Shown here: piece after piece, positions 36,211 to 44,353 of the stretch
How the letters are laid out: each line of letters opens with the position of its first letter
Numbering within the stretch: the stretch's first letter is position 1
Assembly: GCA_963704815.1 (NCBI GenBank)
Contig: CAVPHU010000001.1
Location: 1,736,001 to 1,800,000 of the forward strand
DNA from: DATKWD01 sp963704815
GTDB lineage: Bacteria > Actinomycetota > Acidimicrobiia > Acidimicrobiales > Salinilacustritrichaceae
Length of the DNA: 64,000 nucleotides
Reading direction: 5' to 3'
Position numbers and translations under genes: made by a program
Notes under the pieces: model-generated
What the model saw: the letters and a program-made list of their open reading frames with translations, nothing else
What the model was told of the DNA's origin: nothing
The model's database searches: none

Positions 36211-37035
36211 ATGACCACCATCGTGACCACACCAGACCCGGCTGCCGACACCCGGCCCGACTGGCAGATCGCCGGCGAGGCCTGGGAGCACGCAGCGGTC
36301 GACTGGGCCTACCGATTCGAGCCGCACAGCCGGAGCGCGATCGAGCACGTCTTTGCGGCGACCGGCGTCGAGGCAGGTGTCGATCTGCTCGACCTGGCGT
36401 GCGGATCCGGCTACGCCCTCGGCATCGCCGAGGGGCGAGGCTCCACGACCAGCGGCATCGATGCCTCGGCTGGTCTCATCGAGATCGCCGCACGTCGTGC
36501 CCCGAACGCTGAGCTGCAGACCGGATCGATGTTCGAGCTGCCGTGGACCGACGAGAGCTTCGACGTGGTCACTTCGTTCAACGGGATCTGGGGCGGTTGC
36601 CAGCCGGCCATCGACGAAGCATTCCGAGTGCTCCGACCCGGCGGCTCGATCGGCCTGACCTTCTGGGGCCCCGGCAAGGCCATGGACCTGCGCGACTTCT
36701 TCATCACGCTCGGCACCACCACGCCTGGCGTGGCCGAAGAACTCATGGACCTGGCGTCCATCGGCAAGCCCGGCGTCTGCGAGGCCATGGTCACCTCAGC
36801 CGGCTTCACCGTGACCGAACGAGGCGGCACCAGCGCCGTCCTCGAGTTCACCGACGATGATGACGCCTGGCAGGTGCTTCGGTCACCAGGAGCCGTGCTC
36901 CCGTCACTCGAGCACGTCGGCGAAGACGCGCTGCGCAGCCTCGTGTTGGAATCGGTGACGCACTGCCGAGCCGAAGACGGCTCGTACCGGATCACCAACG
37001 AGGTGACCCACTTGATCGCCCACAAGTCGAGCTGA
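36211..37035 (+). CDS. Class I SAM-dependent methyltransferase
   Basis: This 274-aa methyltransferase has motif I DLLDLACGSGYALGIA, motif II/III regions LPWTDESFDVVTSFNGIWG and FRVLRPGGSIGLTFWG, as in the UbiE/COQ5 small-molecule group. ATG 36211-36213 is preceded by a perfect AGGAGG. The acceptor is unknown. Confidence 0.87.
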   Translation: MTTIVTTPDPAADTRPDWQIAGEAWEHAAVDWAYRFEPHSRSAIEHVFAATGVEAGVDLLDLACGSGYALGIAEGRGSTTSGIDASAGLIEIAARRAPNAELQTGSMFELPWTDESFDVVTSFNGIWGGCQPAIDEAFRVLRPGGSIGLTFWGPGKAMDLRDFFITLGTTTPGVAEELMDLASIGKPGVCEAMVTSAGFTVTERGGTSAVLEFTDDDDAWQVLRSPGAVLPSLEHVGEDALRSLVLESVTHCRAEDGSYRITNEVTHLIAHKSS

Positions 37036-37133
37036 CTCGCCGAGGGACTGCGACAAGTGCCGACATGGACATCGCGATCGTTGGCGTTCGCCCCTAGTGT
37101 GATCACAACGACCCGCTGCACCACACCTCGGAG

Positions 37134-37478
37134 ATGAACGTGAGTTCCACCACATCGACATTCCGTCCCCTCGAGCGGGCCGTGCTGCGCCACGCCGACG
37201 CCGGCGCCTCGATGAGCGAGATCGCCTGGCGCTTCCGTCGGAGCCCCCGCCACATCCAGCGCGTGATCGACCTCACGCAGATTCCGCGGTCGACCCCCGA
37301 TCACCGGGAAGCCGACGAGACGCTGAGGCCCGTCGAGCGGTGCGTCATGAACGCCCGCACCGCGGGGTGGGACTACCCCGAGATCGCATCGCGGCTCCGT
37401 CGCAGCCCGGAGTTCGTGGCCCGCGTCGAGGCGTTCGCCAACTACAAGCTCCGCGACCGAGAGGAAACATCCCGATGA
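37134..37478 (+). CDS. Small protein with two tandem helix-turn-helix units
   Basis: This 114-aa basic protein has two similar units at residues ~11-47 (RPLERAVLRHADAG, EIAWRFRRSP) and ~65-102 (RPVERCVMNARTAG, EIASRLRRSP). Each looks like a sigma-region-4/LuxR-type helix-turn-helix. It is probably a DNA-binding regulator. Its TGA overlaps the ferredoxin ATG by 4 bp, so the two are translated together. Confidence 0.7.
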   Translation: MNVSSTTSTFRPLERAVLRHADAGASMSEIAWRFRRSPRHIQRVIDLTQIPRSTPDHREADETLRPVERCVMNARTAGWDYPEIASRLRRSPEFVARVEAFANYKLRDREETSR

Positions 37479-37723
37479 AGGTATGGATCGACCAGGACCT
37501 GTGCACCGGCGACGGATTGTGCGAAGAGATCGCCCCGGACGTGTTCACGCTGCTCGACGACGGCCTGGCCTACGTGAAGGACGGCGACAAGATCTACGCC
37601 GCAGCCGAGGGGAACCCCGAGGGAGCCGATGGCATGGCCCCGATCCCTGCCGACCAGCTGGAAGCGACCATCGAGTCAGCCGAAGAGTGCCCGGGAGAGT
37701 GCATCTTCATCGAAGTCGAATAG
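37475..37723 (+). CDS. Ferredoxin ([3Fe-4S]/[4Fe-4S], P450-type)
   Basis: This 82-aa electron carrier has Cys10 and Cys16 in CTGDGLC and a C-terminal EECPGECIFIEVE giving the remaining ligands. Length and spacing fit the small ferredoxins that serve cytochrome P450 or other mono/dioxygenases. An unusual 20-residue acidic insertion, EGNPEGADGMAPIPAD, lies between the cluster halves. A partial copy of this gene is found at 40065-40190. No P450 is in this window. It is coupled to the upstream HTH gene by a 4-bp overlap. Confidence 0.88.
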   Translation: MKVWIDQDLCTGDGLCEEIAPDVFTLLDDGLAYVKDGDKIYAAAEGNPEGADGMAPIPADQLEATIESAEECPGECIFIEVE

Positions 37724-37734
37724 CGACGTCGGGA

Positions 37735-38238
37735 TCAGCCGAGCGGAGCGCGACCGTTCCATGCGACGAGGCGGTCGATGGCGGGAGCGTCGTCAGCGAT
37801 CGGGACGGCCTCGGCGAACGGGACGGCGACCTCGTCGAGTCCCATCGCGGTCGAGATCTCCTCATAGAGGGCTCGGCGGTTCTCGGCCGGGAGGATCTGG
37901 CGTACTTCGAGCGCCGCGGCGACGACCGTGTCGTCCCAGTCGGGCTTCTGATCGGTCGCCGTCGCGAGATCCCAGGTGTGGATGGTCAGCTCAGAGAAGT
38001 AGGACGTCAGCACCTCCGCGCCGCTGCCTTCGATCCATGGCAGTGCCATGGGTCGTTCGAGCACGGCGTCGTCGCTCCAGGCATCTGCGGCTCGTCTGCC
38101 CGATTCCTTCCATGCATCGGCCCAGCGATCGTCGGGGACGGGGGTCTCGAAGACGGCGAAGGGATCCTCGCCGTTGCCGAGCGCAGCCACGCGGTCGACC
38201 ACGCCGATGAGGTGGGTGAGCAGGGCTCGCACGTTCAT
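37735..38238 (-). CDS. TIGR03086-type DinB-fold metal-binding protein (short N-terminus)
   Basis: This 167-aa protein has NVRALLTHLIGVVDRV, the metal-site SELTIHTWDLATAT and a C-terminal AIDRLVAWNGRAP, matching TIGR03086 proteins related to mycothiol-dependent maleylpyruvate isomerase. In the same frame just upstream lies CPTPCTDM, where the family normally has its TPC motif. The start at ATG 38236-38238 may therefore miss residues, or the gene is N-terminally truncated. It is convergent with the ferredoxin gene. Confidence 0.75.
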   Translation of the reverse strand: MNVRALLTHLIGVVDRVAALGNGEDPFAVFETPVPDDRWADAWKESGRRAADAWSDDAVLERPMALPWIEGSGAEVLTSYFSELTIHTWDLATATDQKPDWDDTVVAAALEVRQILPAENRRALYEEISTAMGLDEVAVPFAEAVPIADDAPAIDRLVAWNGRAPLG

Positions 38239-38364
38239 GTCGGTGCATGGCGTCGGGCACCTGCCCGCTCGGCGGTCCCGCCGTCCGAATCGCCGACCCG
38301 AACGGTGGGCGCGGAAGTGGGAAATCGAGCGCGGCGGTCCGGGTTCCGTCCTAGGGTCCGCCCC

Positions 38365-38622
38365 ATGGCCGATCCGCACGAGAGGCCGACGCACGACGAC
38401 CGCGTCGAGGCGAAGGCACGCCGTCGTCAGACCGTTCGCCTGGGCGTCCTCGCTGCCGTGGGTCTGGTGTTCGCCGCGATCGCCTTCGACAACCGGCAGT
38501 CGGCCGACATCGGATGGGTCCTCGGCGACGTGAAGGTTCCGTTGGTGGTGGCCTTGGTCGTCTCGCTGGTGGTCGGCATCGGCCTCGGCCTGCTCCTGGG
38601 GCGTCGGCACCACAAGCAGTGA
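38365..38622 (+). CDS. Small membrane protein (LapA/DUF1049-like)
   Basis: This 85-aa protein has a basic, charged N-terminus (RVEAKARRRQTVR), two hydrophobic segments (LGVLAAVGLVFAAIAF and VVALVVSLVVGIGLGLLLG) and a GRRHHKQ tail. The NRQSADIGWVLGDVKVPL loop between helices matches LapA-domain proteins. The function is unknown; it probably assists membrane organisation. Confidence 0.7.
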   Translation: MADPHERPTHDDRVEAKARRRQTVRLGVLAAVGLVFAAIAFDNRQSADIGWVLGDVKVPLVVALVVSLVVGIGLGLLLGRRHHKQ

Positions 38623-38870
38623 GCCGGCCCCGACTCCGTCGACGAGATCAGTGACGTCGACGGGGTGCGGTGTCGGCACGTGCGCGAACACCGGGCCGTC
38701 CATCCGGAGATCGTTGCGCGTCGTGAGTTCGGCCAGGTCGTCGAACAACACGTCGCCGTCACCCACCCCTGCCTCGCCACCGCTCGCCCCTGACCATGCC
38801 GGCGCCAACCGACCCGCCGCGCCGGCACCGTGACCCGCGTTCGCCGTCGGGTCGGAATGTCCACCTGCGC

Positions 38871-39018
38871 AGGTACGCAGAGGACACCACGTACGCAGAG
38901 GTCAACGACCGAAGCGGCGATCGGGCCGATCGCGTTTGCCCAGGTCAGCGCAGTGACGCGCCAGTCATTGCCGAGGCCGGCCGACGACGGAGCGAACATG
39001 TTCGGCCTCGAGTCCCCA
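38871..39018. repeat. Dispersed intergenic repeat, copy 1 of 3
   Basis: This ~150-bp unit opens with two copies of GTACGCAGAGG about 19 bp apart, continues through GTCAACGACC, GCGTTTGCCCAGGTCAGCGC and AGTGAC, and ends near GGCCTCGAG. Related copies lie at 44673-44790 and 55171-55321 in the same orientation. The stretch 38623-39095 holds no gene apart from this repeat. Confidence 0.75.
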
Positions 39019-39095
39019 CCGCGCAGGTCGTCGCGAACGATTCCAGGGCACGATGCTCCAAGAGTGCTGGCGACCAGCGTTTCATCGCCGTCACT

Positions 39096-39245
39096 TCACC
39101 TCGATCCGTCAGCTCCAGTCCGAAGCCAACACGTGGCTGAGTTCTCGTCGGGGCCGAATGCCGACCCGGGCTGTGTGTTGAACAGGATCGTGATGCTCGG
39201 GTAACTGCGCATCTGCTGGAGCTGATGGAGCAGTGCACGGTTCAT
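39096..39245 (-). pseudogene. N-terminal fragment resembling a bacterial eRF1-like (baeRF) protein
   Basis: A 49-aa frame starts at ATG 39243-39245 with NRALLHQLQQMRSYPSITIL and FNTQPG, then loses similarity and stops at 39096-39098. The opening resembles the N-terminus of bacterial archaeo-eukaryotic release factor-like proteins, which are ~370 aa. It overlaps the stop of the preceding small gene by 4 bp, as in a coupled operon. The rest of the gene is gone, with the dispersed repeat nearby. The family assignment is tentative. Confidence 0.4.
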
Positions 39246-39472
39246 GGGAGTCCTTCCGGAGTCGGTGGGGTGAGGTCTCCCGGCAGTGCCTCGACGACGC
39301 CGTCGAGACCAAACGACTCCGTCACCTGACCAAGGTCCACTCCGGCGGCGTCAGCAATGGCGCTGCCCTCGCCGAAGAGGCCCTCGGCGTGTTCTCCGAG
39401 ACCCGTCGATTCCAGAATGCCGCTCACGCCTTCACCCGAGAACAGACCTTTGATTGCATCGAGAACACCCAT
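39242..39472 (-). CDS. Small Gly/acid-rich hypothetical protein, 76 aa
   Basis: The protein begins MGVLDAIKGLFSGEG and consists of short amphipathic repeats around GLGEHAEGLFGEG and GVDLGQVTESFG, with no membrane segment and no cysteine. ATG 39470-39472 has CAGGAGAT at ideal distance, which supports expression. It is coupled (4-bp overlap) to the truncated eRF1-like frame. No function can be assigned. Confidence 0.5.
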   Translation of the reverse strand: MGVLDAIKGLFSGEGVSGILESTGLGEHAEGLFGEGSAIADAAGVDLGQVTESFGLDGVVEALPGDLTPPTPEGLP

Positions 39473-40064
39473 CACGTCATCTCCTGTTGGTTGATCGTCC
39501 GTCTTGCCCTGGGGGTTCCGCCTGCCCGCCTGCCAGAGGTGCTCATCACCGATCCGCCAGAGCACCATTGCCGACCAAGAGCGCTGCGATGCATGCCTCG
39601 GTCGGCGGGTGGGTGCGGAACCGGGTCGAGAACTCGATGTCGCGACCGGTCGACGGATTGATGGTGGAGGCCGGAGCCTGCGCTCGAGCGACCCTCCATC
39701 GGCACCGAGCGGGCAGCGATGGCATCGCTACCCCGGCGCGACCGGCGAGTACGGCCAGACCGGCCAGCAGGGTGTAGGTCTTCAGTGTGTTCTTTGAACA
39801 CCGGGCTTCCTTTCAGCACACGACAAAGTTGACGTTTGCTGAAAGTCTCCCCGCCCGAAAATTCGGACTGGCCACACCGGACCCGCAACGGGTCGTACTG
39901 ACGACTGGCCTCGAGGGGTACTCCCCTTCAGTGGCGACGATGATACACCGCCGCAGACCACATTGCACGCGAAATGCCAATCAATTCACACCTAATAGAT
40001 CATGTGTAATCCATTGCGGTTGTCTTGGTGCCGTCCGCGAGACGATCGCCACCGATCACACCTC
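39473..40064. other. Gene-free stretch with local low GC and inverted repeats
   Basis: No credible gene is seen on either strand. At 39787-39801 there is a perfect GTGTTC-TTT-GAACAC hairpin. At 39810-39817 and 39838-39845 there are CTTTCAGC and GCTGAAAG arms. The segment 39930-40020 is markedly more AT-rich than the window, suggesting foreign or decayed DNA between cassettes. Confidence 0.5.
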
Positions 40065-40190
40065 GATCGCGCCTGACGTGTTCACGCTGCTTGACGACGG
40101 CCTGGCCTACGTGAAGGACGGACAAGATCTACGCCGCGGCCGAGGGGAATCCCGAAGGCGCCGATGGCATGGCCCCGATTCCTGCCGACC
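40065..40190 (+). pseudogene. Partial duplicate of the ferredoxin gene
   Basis: This 126-bp segment matches bases 37528-37655 of the intact ferredoxin gene with only a handful of substitutions and a 2-bp deletion in GACGGCGACAAG. It encodes IAPDVFTLLDDGLAYVKDG, then shifts frame. Both cysteine-bearing ends are missing, so it cannot make a working ferredoxin. It abuts the WD40-tail remnant directly. Confidence 0.88.
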
Positions 40191-40196
40191 ATCACC

Positions 40197-40424
40197 ATGT
40201 CACTGTCCCTCGACGGCTCGACCCTCGCACTCGGCGGCGGAGTCAGTGACGGAGTCGGCGGCGGGGTCGGCCACCCGATCCGGGTCGTCGACCTCAGGCC
40301 GGACCATTGGGCCGAGGCCGCCTGTCGGCTGGCCGGCCGCAACCTCACGCACGAGGAGTGGGTGACGAACATCGGCGACCTCGCCGACTACCGACTGACC
40401 TGCCCCGACCTGGCGCCCGGCTGA
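40197..40424 (+). pseudogene. C-terminal remnant of a WD40/BTAD-type STAND regulator
   Basis: The frame reads MSLSLDGSTLALGGG, a WD40-repeat-like strand, and ends with AACRLAGRNLTHEEW and CPDLAPG. This is the characteristic tail of large actinobacterial nSTAND/BTAD proteins with WD40 repeats. Only ~75 residues survive, and the junction with the ferredoxin fragment is immediate. Confidence 0.6.
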
Positions 40425-40578
40425 ACGACCTCGACTCCGTGGCGGTTGAACCTCTCAAGCCGAGCTGGCGACAACATCGCGGGAGAAGTCGCCGTAGCGC
40501 CAACCGTCAGCACCGATCCCGACTATCCGCTCTGCGTATTCGCGTGGAGCATGATTCTCGAGTAGGAACGATGGGAAG

Positions 40579-40803
40579 GTGGACCCGGACGAAGCCGATA
40601 CCGTCGTTCTCGACCGGCTACGAGCCATCTGCGCCAGATTCCCGGGCGCCGACGAGGGCGAGCTTCAGGACCGCCCCCTGTTCCGCGTCGGCCGGAGACG
40701 GTTCGCCATCTTCAACGGCAACGGCTCACCGTCTCGACCTCGCTGGAACGCGTCGGGTCGATCACTGCACTTCCTCACGGACCCGAAGAGCGAGACGCTC
40801 TGA
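40579..40803 (+). pseudogene. MmcQ/YjbR family protein, truncated
   Basis: The frame starts at GTG 40579 with DRLRAICARFPGADEGELQ and RPLFRVGRRRFAIFNGNG, typical of YjbR-like single-stranded DNA-binding-fold proteins. It stops at TGA 40801-40803. In another frame the expected ALTQDPRFS follows for a few residues and then similarity ends. The last ~40 residues of the family are missing. It is probably a decayed gene. Confidence 0.6.
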
Positions 40804-40861
40804 CCCAAGACCCCCGATTCTCAGCCCCGTGCCGAGCAACCGATCTGAGCAAGCGCGTGTG

Positions 40862-41179
40862 TCAGTCGAGGCCGAGGACCGTCGTCAACGCTTCGTCGAC
40901 GCCCCACAGTTCCTCAGGCGCGAGGTGCCCACAGAGTTCGCCGAGTCGCGACGTGTCCACGGCTCCCAGTTGTTCGACCAGTACTCGGGTCGTTTGGCCC
41001 TCGAGGTCGACCTCGGGTCGGAAGGATGCAGCACGAGCACTCGCGGACGTGGGCGCAACGAGCACAACCGAGCGAGGCAGGAACTCGTCGGCCTGGACGA
41101 CGACGCCGTACCGGTCACCGTGTTGTTCGTGTCCGACACCCTTGGGCATCTTGAAGCGGTACACGTCACCGCGGCGCAC
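40862..41179 (-). CDS. mazF: MazF/PemK family endoribonuclease toxin
   Basis: This 105-aa type II toxin cleaves mRNA. The N-terminal RRGDVYRFKMPKG carries the conserved Arg, and GVVVQADEFLPRSVVLVAPTSAS is the central MazF beta-barrel. A LEQL-type C-terminus follows (RVLVEQLGAVDTSRLGE). The start is GTG 41177-41179, overlapping the antitoxin gene by 14 bp. The pair forms a complete module with the 37-bp palindrome upstream. Confidence 0.85.
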   Translation of the reverse strand: MRRGDVYRFKMPKGVGHEQHGDRYGVVVQADEFLPRSVVLVAPTSASARAASFRPEVDLEGQTTRVLVEQLGAVDTSRLGELCGHLAPEELWGVDEALTTVLGLD

Positions 41180-41405
41180 GCAGTGACTCCATCAGGCCGG
41201 CGACCGCGAGCATCTCGTCCCGGTCGGTCTCATCAGCTTCGAGCGCTGCGACCTCCGCAGCGAGGGTGGAGCGCTCACGGAGACGACGAGCCGACGCGAT
41301 CAACGAACTGCGAATCGCATCAGACCGAGACATCCCGGCAGCCTCCAACGCGCGGAGCGCCTGCTCGGCCTCGTCATCGAGCCGGACTGAGATCGCATGA
41401 GCCAT
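41166..41405 (-). CDS. Ribbon-helix-helix antitoxin partner of MazF
   Basis: This 79-aa protein begins AISVRLDDEAEQALRALEAAG with the RHH beta-strand and helix, then SRSDAIRSSLIASARR. It would bind DNA as a dimer and neutralise the toxin through its acidic C-terminus (EADETDRDE). Its start lies directly at the edge of the palindrome, its likely operator. Confidence 0.82.
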   Translation of the reverse strand: MAHAISVRLDDEAEQALRALEAAGMSRSDAIRSSLIASARRLRERSTLAAEVAALEADETDRDEMLAVAGLMESLRAPR

Positions 41406-41442
41406 GCCACCACTGTATCACGGAACGTGATACAGTGGTGGC
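41406..41442. promoter_or_regulatory. 37-bp near-perfect palindrome, likely TA operator
   Basis: A 17-base arm (GCCACCACTGTATCACG, 41406-41422) is followed by GAA and then its exact complement (41426-41442). It touches the antitoxin start codon on one side and the broken toxin gene on the other. It fits an autoregulatory operator for the RHH antitoxin. Its length also suits a recombination or cruciform site. Confidence 0.75.
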
Positions 41443-41608
41443 GCTCGAACGCCGTCCCACCATCGGATGAGCACGAAGGGCTGCTCGTCTTGCGCAGCTC
41501 GAACGACCGACTCCTGGCGATGTCGGCCCGCAGGCCGAAGGAAAGCCCCAACTGCCGGTCGAGCTGATCGAAGAACGCCGGACTGGTCCGGACGACCCGT
41601 CGCGTCAC
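41443..41608 (-). pseudogene. RelE/ParE-type toxin, degraded
   Basis: A frame starts at GTG 41606-41608 (TRRVVRTSPAFFDQLDRQLG), which resembles a ParE/RelE or similar type II toxin N-terminus. It loses similarity after ~40 residues. Another frame carries VVRAAQDEQPFVLIRWWDG, a plausible toxin C-terminal strand, ending in the palindrome. The gene overlaps its antitoxin stop (GTGA). It is probably disrupted by the MazEF cassette. Confidence 0.45.
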
Positions 41609-41793
41609 GCAGGCGGAAGATCGATCCCACGCTCCGCGAGGAGCTCGCGGCCCCGTCGACGCGCCCGTGCCACGAAGTCGGAATCGACATCGGCAAGGTC
41701 ACTCACGATCGACTCCGCTGCGAGGCGCTGCCGCTCCCCCATCGGCAGAGTCTCGAGCTCCTCCGCCGAAAGCACACGCGCCTCATCAGCCAT
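41605..41793 (-). CDS. Small antitoxin-like protein of a second TA locus
   Basis: This 62-aa acidic protein (ADEARVLSAEELETLPMGER) resembles addiction-module antitoxins with LPMGERQRLAAESIV and a basic middle. Its stop overlaps the GTG of the toxin-like frame, the usual antitoxin-toxin order. The toxin is broken, so the antitoxin may be an orphan. Confidence 0.55.
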   Translation of the reverse strand: MADEARVLSAEELETLPMGERQRLAAESIVSDLADVDSDFVARARRRGRELLAERGIDLPPA

Positions 41794-42086
41794 GAGAATC
41801 AGGGTAGCTGCAGCTCTCCCTCAGAGGCGCTCACCACCGTGACCTGATGCGGTCTGTTGCGCAGAGGTTGACCGCGCACGACATCGTCGCGGACCTCCTG
41901 GGGGTAGGGCTTGGGCACGTTTGACATCCTTCCAGGCCCGCCGAAGCAAGCCATCTCAGATGTCACCTGCCCTCGCGGCAGTCCCTGTTCGAGAAGGCGA
42001 GGGACAACCGGGACGGGTGAGCGTTCTCCACGCCCAGTCGAATCTCACTCGCCGCGGACCTCGGCGCGCCGACTCGAGCGGCTCAG

Positions 42087-42710
42087 CTAGCGGAAGCTGT
42101 CGAGCACCAGGTCGAGGGTGAACTCGAAGGAATCGCCGATGTCCCCGGTGCGGTGTTGGTCGACGTGATGCAACACATGGGCGTGTCGATCGGGGTCGAG
42201 CGTGCTGATCATTTCGTTGACGGCTGCCTCATCGCCCGCGAAGGTCATCGCCTGACGTTGGAGCATGAAACCGACCGTGTGGTTGAAGAGTGCGTGGTAG
42301 GCCTTGTGCGCGTCCTGTTCGCTCAGTCCTGAGGCAGCGAAGGCTGCGAGCTGCCACTCCATCAGATCGAACCGGCGTGGCCCGGGAATCGACCGCAGCC
42401 AGAGTTCGACTGACCAGGGGTGGCGTTCGAACAATGCTTTGAGGTCGAGCGCGTGGTTGCGCAAGGCGGCTCGCCACTCGAATGTGTCGTCGATGTCGGG
42501 CAACTCGAGTTGCGAGACGGCATGTTCGACCATGCCGGTGAAGAGGTCGGCCTTGCTGCTGACATGGGTGTAGAGCGACATGACCTCGAAGCCGAGCTCT
42601 CTTGCGAGGTTCCGCATCGAGAGTTTGGCCAGTCCGTCACGGTCCGCCATGCGGATTGCTGCGTCGACGATTGCCTCTCTTGTGAGTTGAGGTCGGCGTT
42701 CGGTGGTCAT
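42087..42710 (-). CDS. TetR family transcriptional regulator (TetR_C domain type)
   Basis: This 207-aa protein starts at ATG 42708-42710 with the helix-turn-helix TREAIVDAAIRMADRDGLA and LARELGFEVMSLYTHVSSK. Its C-terminal domain resembles the tetracycline-repressor class (FNHTVGFMLQRQAM). It is divergent from an oxidoreductase. The operator pair at 42731-42767 lies between them, so it should repress both genes. Confidence 0.88.
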   Translation of the reverse strand: MTTERRPQLTREAIVDAAIRMADRDGLAKLSMRNLARELGFEVMSLYTHVSSKADLFTGMVEHAVSQLELPDIDDTFEWRAALRNHALDLKALFERHPWSVELWLRSIPGPRRFDLMEWQLAAFAASGLSEQDAHKAYHALFNHTVGFMLQRQAMTFAGDEAAVNEMISTLDPDRHAHVLHHVDQHRTGDIGDSFEFTLDLVLDSFR

Positions 42711-42730
42711 GGTTGCAAACCCTTCACGGT

Positions 42731-42767
42731 CTCCGTACAGTGTACGGAGCCAGTCAGTACACTGTAC
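42731..42767. promoter_or_regulatory. Paired TetR operators
   Basis: A 19-bp perfect palindrome CTCCGTACA-G-TGTACGGAG (42731-42749) is followed 7 bp later by GTACA-C-TGTAC (42757-42767) sharing the core GTACANTGTAC. Both lie between the TetR start (42710) and the oxidoreductase start (42826). This arrangement is typical of a self-repressing TetR with a divergent target. Confidence 0.75.
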
Positions 42768-42825
42768 GGAACAGATCCTACACGGTGCCTGCTGGACACC
42801 AACAGCTATGGACGAGGGAACAGCC

Positions 42826-43870
42826 ATGACATCAACACCAACCACCATGACCGCAGTCGTGCAGCAGGCCTATGGGCTCGATGCGATCGAGATCGGCGAG
42901 CGCCCGGTGCCGACTGCGGGGCCAGGGACAACTCCGGATCAAGGTCGCCGCGAGCACGGTCAACCCGATGGATTGGCACCTTGCGACTGGATCGCCGGGG
43001 ATCGTGCGACTCGCCGAGGGCTTCCGTCGTCCGAAGCACGAGATCCCTGGCCGTGAAGCGTGCGGAGTGGTCGACCAGCTCGGGTCTGGCGTGACCGACT
43101 TCGAGATCGGCCAGTCAGTGTTCGGCTGGGTGACCGGTGCGTTCGCCGAGTACGCCATCGCCGAGGCCGATCGCATGTGGCCCGCTCCGACAGAGATGAC
43201 CGACGTTCGAGTGCGCCGCACTGCCGGTTGCCGGCGCGACTGCGCTGGAAGCAATCGAACTCGGCGATGTCGTCGGGAAGCGAGTCGTCGTGAACGGCGC
43301 ATCCGGAGGGGTCGGTCACTACGCCGTGCAGATCGCCAAGGCGCGCGGAGCGCACTGGGTCGCCGGGGTGTGTTCCAGCAGGAACGCGGATTTCGTGCGT
43401 GGGCTCGGCGCCGATCAGGTCGTCGAGTACGACTCCGAGGACTTCACGTCAGAGCGCTGGGATGCGATCATCGACTGCATCGGGAACCGCACGCGGCTCG
43501 GAGATCCGGCAGGGCGCTCGTCGACGACGGCCGATGGGTTGTGGTCGGCGACCACCAAGAAGGACGGATTGCTCGGCCCGCTCCCCCGCCTGGTGGCGAG
43601 GCTCGTGCGTTGGCGCTTCGGGTCGCAGTCGTGTCATTGGTTCGTTCAAGGCGAGGATGTGCGGTACCTCGAGGAACTCGCGGCACTCGTCGACGAGGGC
43701 CTCGTCCGCTCACATCTGAGCGAGACCGTCACCATGGGTGATGTGCGGGCGGGTTACGACCGAATCGAGAGCGGTCGCACGGTCGGCAAGCTCGCCGTCG
43801 ACGTCGCACGGCGCACCTGGCGCCGAATCGGGCGAAGCGAGCGAACAACGAGATCGGAGCCTCATCGTGA
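42826..43870 (+). pseudogene. Zinc-type/quinone oxidoreductase of the MDR superfamily (multiple frameshifts)
   Basis: The gene starts at ATG 42826 (MTSTPTTMTAVVQQAYG) behind GAGGGA. Segments IKVAASTVNPMDWHLATG, PGREACGVVDQLG and the cofactor motif VVVNGASGGVGHYAVQIAK identify an NADPH:quinone reductase-like MDR protein without catalytic zinc. At least four frame changes occur (about 42924, 43205, 43505, 43555) and one near the C-terminus (43805). A TGA at 43868-43870 overlaps the next gene's GTG. It is probably controlled by the divergent TetR. Confidence 0.72.
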
Positions 43871-44353
43871 ACACAACAACACGAACGAAGCGACTCTGGA
43901 CGGGTCCGAACGAGCGCATCGACCGCTTGGAGAAGAAGGCACTCCTCTCCGCGCTGTGGATCTTCGTTCTCCTGAACTTCATCTTCCGCGACCTCCACGA
44001 GATCGTGAAGGCGGAGTTCCTCGAAGATGCGCTGAACGGAATCTACGACGGGCGAGAGGTCACCGAAGCGATGTTCCTCCTCGGAGGCATCATCGTTGAA
44101 GTACCGATCGTGATGATGCTGATGTCGTGGGTACTTCCGCTCCGAGCGAACCGGTGGGCCAACGTCATCGTCGCGCCACTCTTCGGGCTCACCCTCATCG
44201 GGGCGCCTGGCGACCTCGACGACTACTTCCACATCGGCCTCATGATGATCGCACTCGCCGATCATCGTCTGGCAGGCGTGGAGCTGGGAACGATCCGCTC
44301 CGCAGGCTCAAACGTCGGACGAGCAAGGACTCCTTTCCACCCGCCCGAAGTGA
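43867..44353 (+). CDS. DUF6326-like small membrane protein (frameshifted)
   Basis: This ~160-aa protein begins at GTG 43867 with MNTTTRTKRLWTGPNER and has helices in SALWIFVLLNFIFRDLHE, MFLLGGIIVEVPIVMMLM and ANVIVAPLFGLTLIGAPGD. After FHIGLMMIALA the frame changes near 44257 (one extra C) and continues as IIVWQAWSWER to TGA 44351-44353. It fits the DUF6326 family of four-helix proteins. It is coupled to the oxidoreductase by GTGA. Confidence 0.65.

Noticed and set aside
38871..38905. CRISPR repeats (two GTACGCAGAGG units)
   Set aside because: There are only two short units with no regular spacer array and no cas genes. The unit recurs as part of the dispersed repeat.
38992..39008. LexA box GAACATGTTC in repeat copy 1
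   Set aside because: The half sites are separated by two bases instead of four, and copy 3 does not keep the palindrome.
41921..42121. 66-codon plus-strand frame before the TetR gene
   Set aside because: It has no ribosome site, a low-complexity product, and overlaps the end of the TetR gene.
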